NCBI GenBank assembly: GCA_903934295.1
Contig: CAIZNI010000020.1
Location: 62,001 to 126,000, forward strand
Source of the DNA: an uncultured beta proteobacterium
Lineage (GTDB): Bacteria > Pseudomonadota > Gammaproteobacteria > Burkholderiales > Burkholderiaceae_E
Length of the DNA stretch: 64,000 bases
Direction: 5' to 3'
In this document: positions 51,593 to 59,932 of the stretch, piece by piece
How positions within the stretch are numbered: the stretch's first letter is position 1
Layout: every line of letters begins with the position of its first letter
The notes under the pieces: generated by a model
The model's input: only the letters and a program-made list of their open reading frames with translations
The model's database searches: none
Told to the model about the DNA's origin: nothing
Program-made: the position numbers and the translations under genes

Positions 51593-52849
51593 TCACGCAG
51601 CCCCGGCGCTCGGGCGCAGGTCGCGCGCCCGCGAATAGACGAGCACGCCCAGCGCCAGCGCCACCGCGAGAAAACCGAAGATCAGCCGGTAGGCGATCGG
51701 CGGATAGCCGGCCGCCGTCTGATCAAACAGCCCGGCAATCACCCCGCTTACCACCGGCAGCAGGAAAGACCCGCTGACCTGTCCGAGGTTGGCCGCGGCT
51801 GAGCTGCGTCCGCGCAGGTGCACCGGCGTGAGCGCAGCCGCATGGGCAATGATGATCGGGCTGTAGGTGCTGCCCCCGCACACCAGCACCAGCAGCACCA
51901 CCGCCAGCCACAGCGGCGGCGCGGGCAGCAGCGCCAGCGCCAGGAGGGTGGCGATGACCGAGCACGCGGCCGCCACGATTACCCGCTGGCGCGAGTCGAA
52001 GCGCCGCTCCAGCGGCGGCAGCACCAGCATGCCCACCACCTGCGCCATCACCATGGCCAGCAGCACGTTGCCGCGTGCGATGCCGTCCAGGCCATGCACG
52101 TCGTGCAGGTACGGACCGGCCCACAGGCCGAGCACGGTGGCCATCACCGCATAGGCCACCGTGTGAACCGCCACCACCTTGCGGTAACCGGGCAGGCGAA
52201 ACACCTCGGCAAAACCGCGCAGCGTCTGCCACAGGGTCTCGGTCCGGCGCGACGCCGGTGCCTGGCCGGGTGGCTGATCGCGCACCGCCCAGACGAAGAA
52301 CGCGACCACCACCAGCACCGCCGCCGCCGACCCCCAGAACACCGTGCGCCAGCCGACCGCCTGGCTCATCCAGGCCAGCGGCGTGGCCGCCATGAAATTG
52401 CCGATCTGGCTGATCGCGAAGATCCGCCCGTACATCGTGGCGATCCGGTCGAACGGGTACCAGCGCGCCAGCAGCATCACCGCACTGATGAAACTGGCGC
52501 CGCACCCAAGACCGAGCAGGAACCGGCCGGCGATCAGCTGTGGGCCGGTGGCGGCCATCGCCACGCCCATTGCGCCGACGAAGGCAAAGACACTGGCCCA
52601 GGCCAGCGTGAATCGCGGCCCGATCCGATCGAAGCTCATCCCGACCGGCACCTGCGAGAAGCCCAGCGCCAGAAAGAAGATGCCGCCGGCCAGCCCGAGC
52701 ATCCCGGGTGACAGCGACAGGTCAGTGATGAGTTCGGGGGCGATCACCGACACCGACGACCGGAAGAACTGACTGATGATGGTCGCCAGCGACAGGCCCA
52801 GCAGGACCCCGGCACGGGTGCCGGGCAGACGGTTCAGTCGGAGGTTCAT
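51593..52849 (-). CDS. Major facilitator superfamily transporter
   Basis: A 418-aa protein with 12 membrane segments (LSLATIISQFFRSSVSVIAPEL first). The loop 2-3 motif is VPVGMSFDRIGPRF and LLPPLERRFDSRQ lies at the midpoint repeat. Layout resembles NarK/OPA-like or cyanate/sugar-acid MFS porters, but the substrate cannot be named. The ATG at 52849 overlaps the upstream hydrolase stop (52846), so they are coupled. Confidence 0.88.
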   Translation of the reverse strand: MNLRLNRLPGTRAGVLLGLSLATIISQFFRSSVSVIAPELITDLSLSPGMLGLAGGIFFLALGFSQVPVGMSFDRIGPRFTLAWASVFAFVGAMGVAMAATGPQLIAGRFLLGLGCGASFISAVMLLARWYPFDRIATMYGRIFAISQIGNFMAATPLAWMSQAVGWRTVFWGSAAAVLVVVAFFVWAVRDQPPGQAPASRRTETLWQTLRGFAEVFRLPGYRKVVAVHTVAYAVMATVLGLWAGPYLHDVHGLDGIARGNVLLAMVMAQVVGMLVLPPLERRFDSRQRVIVAAACSVIATLLALALLPAPPLWLAVVLLVLVCGGSTYSPIIIAHAAALTPVHLRGRSSAAANLGQVSGSFLLPVVSGVIAGLFDQTAAGYPPIAYRLIFGFLAVALALGVLVYSRARDLRPSAGAA

Positions 52850-54117
52850 CGCAACGCCGGCTCGTCCTGTCGCATCCAGGCGATCAGGCGGGCGCAGACC
52901 TGCGGGCTGTCCAGCAGATCGAGATGGCCCAGGCCATGACCCACCCACTGATCCTGCGGCGCGAACGCCAGGCAGCGCGCCGGATCCGCGTGCTGGCCCA
53001 GCGCGCTGCGCACCGGCACCAGACCGTCGCCGCGCAGCCGCCGGGGCACGGCGGCGGTTCGCGACGACGATGGCGACAGCGTCGCCGCCAGCGCGTGGCA
53101 ACGCACTCCGGCGGGCAGCGGCAGGTGTCCGTGATGCGACGGCGCTCCCGCGAACCGGTCGCGCCCCCGCCAGTCGGCCTCCAGCACGCTGCCGTGGCGC
53201 AGGTCGGTGATGCCGGCGCTGCGGATCCGTCCCACCCGGGCGAGCGCCGCGGTATAGGGACTGGCCTCCAGCAGGCGATCGATCCAGTGCCCCCCGCGCT
53301 CCAGCGGCGCGCCGTGATGCGGCGTGCCCAGGAAGAAAAGGCGCCGCAGCACCCCAGGCCAGGGCTGACCCGACTGCCGCGCGCAGTGCACCGCGCTGCG
53401 CGCCACCAGCCCGCCCATGCTGTGGCCCAGCAGGGTGAGCCCGGTCAGCGGCACCGGCCACTCGCGCACCAGCGCCTCGAGCGCCGCGGCGAGGTCGCGC
53501 CCGTTGTCCGACACATGACGCCCGGTGTTGTAGCGCACCTGCACCGGCGTGCATCCGGTGGCCGCCGCCAGGGCTTCGCCATGATCGTGACCGTTGCGCC
53601 GAAACTGGCGCTCGTTCATGCACAGGCCGTGGATCAGCACCAGCAGGTGGCCGCTGGCCTGCGGGACGGCCCCGGCGAGTGCCGCGCGTTCGAGGACCAG
53701 CGGGCGCCCCTGGTGGCGCAGTTCGAGCCGGATCGCCAGCGGATTGCCGCTGGCCTCCAGGTGATCGCCGAGCACGCCGTTGACGACCGCGAGCGCGTTG
53801 TCGTGCCACAGCGGCGCCGGCCGATCGCCGGCCAGCGGTTCACCCGCCGCCAGCAGCGAATCGAGCGCCGCGCCCACCAGGCCGGTGACCCCGCGCACGC
53901 TGCGATAGACCAGCCCGGTGATGCCGGTGGTGCGCTCGCCGGGCGCCGCCGGCAGGCCGGGCACGCGTGCGATGGTCCGATGCATCGACTCGACCACATC
54001 GGTCACCCCCCGGGTGGCCTCCAGGGCGAGCCGGGCCGCGCCGCGCAGGTCCCGGATGCCGTTGCGCGCGCGTGCCGGCGAACCGACCGGGCGCTTCAAA
54101 TCTGGAAGGCGAGCCAC
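52846..54117 (-). CDS. Large alpha/beta hydrolase (PGAP1-like lipase fold)
   Basis: About 423 aa. An N-terminal helical region precedes the hydrolase core: HLLVLIHGLCMNERQF with the oxyanion hole, the nucleophile in LLGHSMGGLVARSA, and FFLGTPHHGAPLERGGHWID. This is the layout of PGAP1/triacylglycerol-lipase-type esterases. The start is a GTG at 54117 overlapping cls by 22 bases, or a TTG at 54099. It lies between cardiolipin synthase and an MFS gene in one coupled run, so a lipid or ester substrate is possible. Confidence 0.82.
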   Translation of the reverse strand: MARLPDLKRPVGSPARARNGIRDLRGAARLALEATRGVTDVVESMHRTIARVPGLPAAPGERTTGITGLVYRSVRGVTGLVGAALDSLLAAGEPLAGDRPAPLWHDNALAVVNGVLGDHLEASGNPLAIRLELRHQGRPLVLERAALAGAVPQASGHLLVLIHGLCMNERQFRRNGHDHGEALAAATGCTPVQVRYNTGRHVSDNGRDLAAALEALVREWPVPLTGLTLLGHSMGGLVARSAVHCARQSGQPWPGVLRRLFFLGTPHHGAPLERGGHWIDRLLEASPYTAALARVGRIRSAGITDLRHGSVLEADWRGRDRFAGAPSHHGHLPLPAGVRCHALAATLSPSSSRTAAVPRRLRGDGLVPVRSALGQHADPARCLAFAPQDQWVGHGLGHLDLLDSPQVCARLIAWMRQDEPALR

Positions 54118-55529
54118 AGCACCAGCCCTTCGCCGACATAGCGGGCCAGACCCGGCTCGCGGGGCACGTAGGGGCGCGCCGCCGCCAGCAGCGCCGCCAT
54201 CCAGGCAGCGAACCGGGCGATGTCCGGCTCGCTGTAGAAACCCACCATCAACTCGTAGTTCAGGAACAGGCTGCGGCTGTCCAGGTTCACCGACCCGGCC
54301 ATCGCCATGTGCTCGTCGATCACGACCGCCTTGGCGTGCACCATCAGCGGCGACAGCCAGAGCCGGGCGCCGGCCCGGGCCAGCTCGCGCATCGGCCGGT
54401 GGCGCGAGATGTCGGCCAGCCGGTGGTTGGAGCGCGCCGGCACGATGATGTCCACCGCCACGCCGCGGCGCGCCGCCAGGCACAGCGCTGACAGCAGGCT
54501 CTCGTCGGGCACCAGATAGGGCGAGACGATCAGGATCCGGTTGCGCGCCCGATAGCAGGAAGTGAGCAGCAGCGTGTGCACGGTGTCGTCGGCGTAGTCG
54601 GGGCCGCTGGGCAGCAGTTGCGCGGCCGGTGCCCGCACGCCGCCCGGGGGCCATTGGCGCGGCCCGGGAATGCCCATCTCGTCGCGCAGCGGGCTCTGGG
54701 CGAAGCCCCAGTCCGAATCAAACACCGCCGCCGCCTCGGCGGCGACATCGCCCTGCAGGTCGAAGCTCAGGTCGGTCCACGGCGCGCGGGCCGCGCTGCC
54801 CTCGAAGTACTCGGCCGCGAGATTGCGCCCGCCGCTCCACAGGCGGTCGGCGTCGGCGACCACCAGCTTGCGGTGGTTGCGCAGGTTGGTGCGCCCGCGC
54901 AACGGCCATCGGAACGGCGAGCGCAGCGGCGGCACGAACTGCGCGACCTGCACGCCGGCGGCGATCGCTTCGCCGAAATGCTTTCGCCCGCCCATCCAGG
55001 TCCCCATGCCGTCGACCAGCAGGCGCACCGTCACCCCGGCCTGCGCCCGTTCGATCAGCCGGCGCAGCAGTTCGTCGCCGAACGCGTCGCGGCCCAGGAT
55101 GAAGGTGCACATATCGAGCCGCCGGCGGGCCGATGCGACCACCGCGAACAGCGCCTCGCGCGCCTCATGGCCGTCGGCGTGAATGGCCAGGTGGCGGTAG
55201 TTGCACGGCGGCGGCAGGCTCATCGCGGCGGTCAGGCGTTGCACCCAGGCTGGCGCGACCTCGGGCCCCGCCTCGGGACTGGCCGGCGCCGGCAACCGGC
55301 GCCCGGCCTTGGGCAGCTTGCGGGTTCCGAACAGCAGATACAGCGGCACACCGACCTCGGGCAGCAGCACGATCACCATCACCCAGCCGATCGCCGCGGC
55401 CGGATGGCGGCGCTGATTGAGCGCGTGCGAACCCAGCGCGTAGACGAGCAGACCCAGCGCGGACATCAGCCCGTGCCAGGAAAACCATTCGCTCGGCAGA
55501 TCGGAAATCATCGGGAAAAACCCTTCCAT
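54096..55529 (-). CDS. cls: Cardiolipin synthase (phospholipase D superfamily)
   Basis: A 477-aa enzyme joining two phosphatidylglycerols into cardiolipin. Two N-terminal membrane helices (LMSALGLLVYALGSHAL and AIGWVMVIVLLPEVGVPLYLLFG) are followed by two HKD motifs: NHRKLVVADADRLWSGG and VHAKAVVIDEHMAMAGS, both complete (HxKxxxxD). Length is typical. The ATG at 55529 is used; ATG 55511 (MISDLPSEW) has a better ribosome-binding site and is plausible. Confidence 0.93.
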   Translation of the reverse strand: MEGFFPMISDLPSEWFSWHGLMSALGLLVYALGSHALNQRRHPAAAIGWVMVIVLLPEVGVPLYLLFGTRKLPKAGRRLPAPASPEAGPEVAPAWVQRLTAAMSLPPPCNYRHLAIHADGHEAREALFAVVASARRRLDMCTFILGRDAFGDELLRRLIERAQAGVTVRLLVDGMGTWMGGRKHFGEAIAAGVQVAQFVPPLRSPFRWPLRGRTNLRNHRKLVVADADRLWSGGRNLAAEYFEGSAARAPWTDLSFDLQGDVAAEAAAVFDSDWGFAQSPLRDEMGIPGPRQWPPGGVRAPAAQLLPSGPDYADDTVHTLLLTSCYRARNRILIVSPYLVPDESLLSALCLAARRGVAVDIIVPARSNHRLADISRHRPMRELARAGARLWLSPLMVHAKAVVIDEHMAMAGSVNLDSRSLFLNYELMVGFYSEPDIARFAAWMAALLAAARPYVPREPGLARYVGEGLVLWLAFQI

Positions 55530-55608
55530 ACCCGGTCAGCGCACTCTAGCAGCCGATCTCGCCGGGCCGGTTGCGATATCCTCGCCGGCATCTGGAGAGA
55601 GGTGACAC

Positions 55609-56787
55609 ATGGATCTGAACTATTCCGCCGAAGAAACCGCCTTCCGCGACGAAGTCCGCGGCTGGCTCTCAGCCAACATCCCTGCCGACCTGCGCCGCAA
55701 GGTCCTCGACTATGAGGAACTGAGCAAGGAAGACTTGGTGCGCTGGCACCGCATCCTGGCCGCCAAGGGCTGGGTCGCGCCCACCTGGCCCAAGGAATGG
55801 GGCGGTACCGACTGGGACGCCACCCAGCGCTACATCTTCGAGGAAGAGTATGCGCTGGCCGGCGCGCCGCCGATCGCGCCCTTCGGTCCGACCATGTGCG
55901 CGTCGGTGCTGCTGCACTTCGGCACCGAGGAGCAGAAGCAGCGCTTCCTGCCCGACATCTACAACGGCAACGTCTTCTGGTGCCAGGGCTACTCCGAACC
56001 GGGCGCCGGCTCCGACCTGGCGTCGCTCAAGACCCGCGCCGAGCGCCGTGGCGACCACTACCTGGTCAACGGCCAGAAGATCTGGACCACGCTGGGCCAT
56101 TTTGGCGACTGGATCTTCTGCCTCGTGCGCTCGGACCCCGACGCCGCCAAGAAGCAGGAAGGCATCAGCTTCCTGCTGATCGACATGAAGACCCCGGGCA
56201 TCACCGTGCGCCCGCTGATCCTGCTGGACGAGGGTCACGAGGTCAACGAAGTCTTCTTCGACGACGTCAAGGTGCCGCTTGAGAACCTGGTCTACCAGGA
56301 GCACAAGGGCTGGACGGTCGCCAAGTACCTGCTCGGCCACGAGCGGCTGAACACCGGGCGCATCGGCGGCTCCAAGCGCGAGCTCGCCAAGCTCAAGGCG
56401 AGCGCTGCCGCCACCCTGGTGAACGGACGCCCGCTGATGGACGACCAGCGCTTCAGCGATCGTCTGGCCCGCGTCGAGATCGAGCTGATGGCGCTCGAGA
56501 TCACCAACATGCGCTTCCTCGATGAAATGCGTCGCACCGGCAACATCGGACCGGAAGTCTCGATGCTCAAGATCAAGGGCACCGAGATCCAGCAGGCGCT
56601 GACCGAACTGAGCATGCAGGTGATGGGCCCGATGGCGCAGGCCTTCAAGCCGATCGCCTACGAAGGCTTCGACGAGTTCGGCGCCTCGCAGGCGGCGCGT
56701 TACTTCAATTTCCGCAAGACCTCGATCTATGCGGGTTCCAACGAGATCCAGCGCAACATCTTCTCGAAGATGGCGCTGGGCCTCTGA
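55609..56787 (+). CDS. Acyl-CoA dehydrogenase
   Basis: A 392-aa flavoenzyme. It has WCQGYSEPGAGSDLASLKTRAERRG-type FAD/substrate contacts, GQKIWTTLGHFGDWIFCLVR, and a C-terminal FNFRKTSIYAGSNEIQRNIFSKMALGL with the FAD-binding NEIQRN. The strong ribosome-binding site GGAGAGAGG precedes the ATG. It is paired with a second, divergent paralogue 19 bases downstream. Such tandem pairs act as heteromers in steroid or aromatic side-chain breakdown in some bacteria (known pattern; the substrate here is unknown). Confidence 0.93.
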   Translation: MDLNYSAEETAFRDEVRGWLSANIPADLRRKVLDYEELSKEDLVRWHRILAAKGWVAPTWPKEWGGTDWDATQRYIFEEEYALAGAPPIAPFGPTMCASVLLHFGTEEQKQRFLPDIYNGNVFWCQGYSEPGAGSDLASLKTRAERRGDHYLVNGQKIWTTLGHFGDWIFCLVRSDPDAAKKQEGISFLLIDMKTPGITVRPLILLDEGHEVNEVFFDDVKVPLENLVYQEHKGWTVAKYLLGHERLNTGRIGGSKRELAKLKASAAATLVNGRPLMDDQRFSDRLARVEIELMALEITNMRFLDEMRRTGNIGPEVSMLKIKGTEIQQALTELSMQVMGPMAQAFKPIAYEGFDEFGASQAARYFNFRKTSIYAGSNEIQRNIFSKMALGL

Positions 56788-56806
56788 ACGCGGGAGCAGC
56801 CAGGAC

Positions 56807-57943
56807 ATGAATTTCGAACTGAATCAGGATCAGCAGCAACTGGCCGACAGCGTCAGGCGCATGATCGAACGCGATTACGACTTCGACGCGCGCAAGAAGA
56901 TCGTCGCCAGCGCCGAGGGCCACAGCCCGGCGGTCTGGAACACCTTCGCCGAGCTCGGCCTGCTCGGGCTGCCGCTGTCGGAGGCCGGCGGCGGATTCGG
57001 CGGCAACGCCACCGACCTGATCGCCATCATGGAAGCGATCGGCGCCGGGCTGGTGCTCGAGCCCTACCTGTCGACGGTGGCGCTGGTCGGCCGGCTGATC
57101 GACCGGCACGGCAGTGAAGCGGTGAAGACCGCGGTGCTGCCCTCGGTGGTCGACGGCAGCCTGAAGCTGGCGCTGGCCCACTACGAGCGCGGCGGTCGCT
57201 TCGACAACCAGGCGGTGGCGCTGACCGCCCGTCGCCAGGGCGCCGGCTGGGTGCTCGACGGCGCCAAGGTGGCGGCAATCGACGCGCCGCTGGCCGCGCG
57301 GCTGCTGGTCAGCGCGCGCACCTCGGGCAAGGCCGGTGATGCGGACGGCATCAGCCTGTTCCTGGTCGATGCCGGGGCCGCCGGCGTCGGTCTCAAGACC
57401 TACCGCACCCAGGACAGCCTGCGCGGCGCCGAGGTCAGCCTCGCGGGCGTGAGCGTCGACGGCCAGGCGCTGATCGGCACCGAGGGGCAGGGCCTCGCGA
57501 TACTGGAGGAAGCCCTCGACTTCGCCGGCGCGCTGCTGTGCGCCGAAGCGGTGGGCGCAATGAAATACGCCTGCGACACCACGCTGGAATACCTGAAGGC
57601 GCGCAAGCAGTTCGGGGTGAACATCGGCGCCTTCCAGGCGCTGCAGCACCGCATGGTCGACATGTGCATCAGCACCGAGCAGGCCCGCTCGATCACCTAC
57701 CTGGCCTGCGCCAAGGTCGACGGCGACACGCCGCCCGCCGAGCGCGCGCGGGTGTTGTCGGCCGCGCGGGTGAAGGTCGCCGACGCGTGCCGCCATGTCG
57801 GCCAGGAAGCGATCCAGCTGCACGGCGGCATGGGCATGACGCTCGAGATGAAGGTCAGCCACACCTTCAAGCGGCTGACCATGATCTCGCAGGCCTTCGG
57901 CGACGCCGACTACCACCTCGAGCGCTTCAACCGGGCCGCCTGA
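56807..57943 (+). CDS. Acyl-CoA dehydrogenase, second subunit-like paralogue
   Basis: A 378-aa protein of the same fold (LGLLGLPLSEAGGGFGG, RKQFGVNIGAFQALQHRMVDM, GQEAIQLHGGMGMTLEMKVSHTFKRL). The middle domain is more divergent than in the first gene, and the catalytic-Glu region differs from classical ACADs. That is typical of the partner chain in alpha2beta2 FadE-type enzymes. The ATG at 56807 follows CCAGGAC. A strong hairpin follows the gene. Confidence 0.92.
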   Translation: MNFELNQDQQQLADSVRRMIERDYDFDARKKIVASAEGHSPAVWNTFAELGLLGLPLSEAGGGFGGNATDLIAIMEAIGAGLVLEPYLSTVALVGRLIDRHGSEAVKTAVLPSVVDGSLKLALAHYERGGRFDNQAVALTARRQGAGWVLDGAKVAAIDAPLAARLLVSARTSGKAGDADGISLFLVDAGAAGVGLKTYRTQDSLRGAEVSLAGVSVDGQALIGTEGQGLAILEEALDFAGALLCAEAVGAMKYACDTTLEYLKARKQFGVNIGAFQALQHRMVDMCISTEQARSITYLACAKVDGDTPPAERARVLSAARVKVADACRHVGQEAIQLHGGMGMTLEMKVSHTFKRLTMISQAFGDADYHLERFNRAA

Positions 57944-57953
57944 CGCGGTCGGG

Positions 57954-57981
57954 CGCGGCCGCTCCCTCGGGAACGGCCGCG
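57954..57981 (+). terminator. Hairpin after the acyl-CoA dehydrogenase pair
   Basis: CGCGGCCG (57954-57961) pairs with CGGCCGCG (57974-57981), and inside it TCCC pairs with GGGA around a 2-base loop. This gives about 12 paired bases 10 bases past the stop codon. No U-tract. Confidence 0.6.
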
Positions 57982-58106
57982 TGCCCGCCAAACTCGGCAT
58001 GGTGCAGGGCGCGATGATGGAGGAGAACTTCATCACCTCGATGATCAGGTCCGACGGCGAAGCCACCGTCTTCTTCAACCGCCCGTCCGACTCCCCAAGG
58101 ATCGCC

Positions 58107-58967
58107 ATGACCCACCGCCCGCCCACCCTCCTGCCGGATACCGGCCCGCGGCGAGCCGTGCTCCTGGCGATCGCCGCCGCCGCCAGTGGCTGCGCGCTGC
58201 CAGCCCGCGGCCCCGCCGATGCCGACATCACGCCCGCGACCTTCGCCCCGCTGCTGGCCGCGCCGCACCGCCGCCCGGCCAACGTCGCGCGCGACGCGGC
58301 GCGCCATCCCGACGGCGTGCTGGCCTTCTTCGGGGTGCGACCCGACAGCCGGGTGGTGGAAATCCTCCCGGGCAGCGGCGGCTACTACCTGGAGATTCTC
58401 GCGCCCTACCTGCGCGAGCGCGGCCAGTACATCGCCGCCAATCGCGGCGCCGGCGCGCCGCCCGCCTATCTGGCCGACCACCAGCGGCTGCTCGAACGCC
58501 TGAAGGCCGAGCCGGCGCGCTACGACAAGGTGGTGGTCACCGCCTTCGATGCCGATCGCCACGAGATCGCTCCACCCGGCAGTGCCGACTTCGTGCTGAC
58601 CTTTCGCAACCTGCACAACTGGATGGAGCGCGACGAAGTGCCCGCCAGCCTGCGCGCCTTCCATCGGGCGCTCAAGCCCGGCGGGGTGCTGGGCGTGGTC
58701 GATCATCGCGGCCGCACCGACCTCTCGCAGCAGGCGCAGATGAAGAACGGCTATGTCCGCGAGGACGTGGCCATCGAGATGATCGAAAAAGGCGGCTTCC
58801 GGCTGGTCGGACGCTCGGAGGTCAACGCGAACCCGCGCGACACCAAGGACCACCCGGAAGGCGTCTGGACACTGCCCCCGACCTACCGGCTCAAGGACAC
58901 CGATCGGGCCCGCTACCAGGCCATCGGCGAGAGCGACCGTTTCACGCTGAAGTTCATCAAGCGCTGA
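58107..58967 (+). CDS. Class I SAM-dependent methyltransferase with lipoprotein-type signal
   Basis: A 286-aa protein. Its N-terminus RRAVLLAIAAAASGCALP looks like a lipoprotein signal (lipobox ASGC, Cys near 32). The rest is a Rossmann methyltransferase fold: FGVRPDSRVVEILPGSGGYYLEILAPYL, a DFVLTFRNLHNWM motif IV-like segment and LKPGGVLGVVDHRG. An exported methyltransferase is odd because SAM is cytoplasmic; such COG4798-type proteins do exist, with unknown substrate. The ATG at 58107 follows AAGGA. An in-frame GTG at 57981 is less likely. Confidence 0.87.
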   Translation: MTHRPPTLLPDTGPRRAVLLAIAAAASGCALPARGPADADITPATFAPLLAAPHRRPANVARDAARHPDGVLAFFGVRPDSRVVEILPGSGGYYLEILAPYLRERGQYIAANRGAGAPPAYLADHQRLLERLKAEPARYDKVVVTAFDADRHEIAPPGSADFVLTFRNLHNWMERDEVPASLRAFHRALKPGGVLGVVDHRGRTDLSQQAQMKNGYVREDVAIEMIEKGGFRLVGRSEVNANPRDTKDHPEGVWTLPPTYRLKDTDRARYQAIGESDRFTLKFIKR

Positions 58968-58976
58968 GTGCCAGGG

Positions 58977-58991
58977 GCGGCGCTGCGCCGC
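58977..58991. terminator. Small GC hairpin between convergent genes
   Basis: GCGGCG, loop CTG, CGCCGC lies 9 bases after the methyltransferase stop and before the dioxygenase stop at 59009. It has a 6-bp stem and no U-tract. Confidence 0.4.
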
Positions 58992-59008
58992 TCGGCAAGA
59001 CCGCCCGC

Positions 59009-59836
59009 TCAGACCGGCCGGGTGCCCGCCAGGGTGATCCGGTGCATCACCCGCCGATAGCCGTGATAGTCGTTGACCGGGTTGTGCAGCGCGCAGCGGT
59101 TGTCCCAGAACGCCAGCGAGCCGACCTCCCACGAGAAGCGGCAGGTGAACTCCGGCAGCACCTGGTGGTGGTGCAGGTATTTCAGCAACGGGGCGCTTTC
59201 GGCCTCGGTCATGCCGGCGAAACGCACGGTGTGGGCCACGTTCACATACAGCGACTTGCGCCCGGTCTCGGGGTGGGTGCGCACCACCGGGTGCTCGACC
59301 GAGTACTCCTGACGGGCATCGTCGCGACCGGCGCCGCTGATGCGGTCCTCGCGTGTCTTGGAGACGTCGGCCTTGGCGGAACTGTTGACCGCGCGCAGCC
59401 CCTCGAGCAGGCGCTGCAACCCGGGCGACAAGGCCTCGTAGGCAAGGTACTGGTTGGCGAACAGGGTGTCGCCGCCGAAGGGCGGAACCTCGCGCGCCAG
59501 CAGCATCGAGCCCATCGGCGGCACGTCCAGGTAAGCGGTGTCGGTGTGCCAGATGCCGCCGAAGTTGTTGCGCTCGTGCTCGAGCTTCTTCACTTCGATG
59601 ATCTCCGGGTACTCGGCCAGCCCCTTGACGAACGGGTACTCCACCGGCTCGCCCATCGCGCGGGCGAAACGCAGGAACTGCGCCGGACTGATCGGCTGGT
59701 CGCGAAAGAAGATCACCTGGTGATCGAGCAGCGCCTGGCGGATGGCGGCGGCCAGCGCGGGGGACAGTTCCTCGCTCAGGTCGACCCCGCTCACCAGGCC
59801 ACCGAGCGCGCCGGAGAGTCGTTTGACAGCGATCAT
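59009..59836 (-). CDS. TauD/TfdA-family Fe(II)/2-oxoglutarate dioxygenase
   Basis: A 275-aa enzyme. The iron ligands are the HTD triad start in IWHTDTAYLDVPPMGSML and the distal His in NRCALHNPVNDYHGYRRVMHR, where the following Arg residues bind 2-oxoglutarate. Substrates in the family include taurine, alkyl sulfates and aryloxyacetates; the one here is not known. The ATG at 59836 (MIAVKRLSGALG) follows GAGAGGA. Confidence 0.92.
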   Translation of the reverse strand: MIAVKRLSGALGGLVSGVDLSEELSPALAAAIRQALLDHQVIFFRDQPISPAQFLRFARAMGEPVEYPFVKGLAEYPEIIEVKKLEHERNNFGGIWHTDTAYLDVPPMGSMLLAREVPPFGGDTLFANQYLAYEALSPGLQRLLEGLRAVNSSAKADVSKTREDRISGAGRDDARQEYSVEHPVVRTHPETGRKSLYVNVAHTVRFAGMTEAESAPLLKYLHHHQVLPEFTCRFSWEVGSLAFWDNRCALHNPVNDYHGYRRVMHRITLAGTRPV

Positions 59837-59932
59837 GGAAAATCCTCTCGAATGACACCGGTCGGGCGGGCACCCGGTCATCACCGCCGGGTGTGGGTGC
59901 CGATGATAATCCGGCGCCTCACGCCCAGGGTT

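Noticed and set aside
56705-58282. Long minus-strand frame over the acyl-CoA dehydrogenases
   Set aside because: It is a shadow of the real plus-strand genes: no domain resemblance and no ribosome-binding site.
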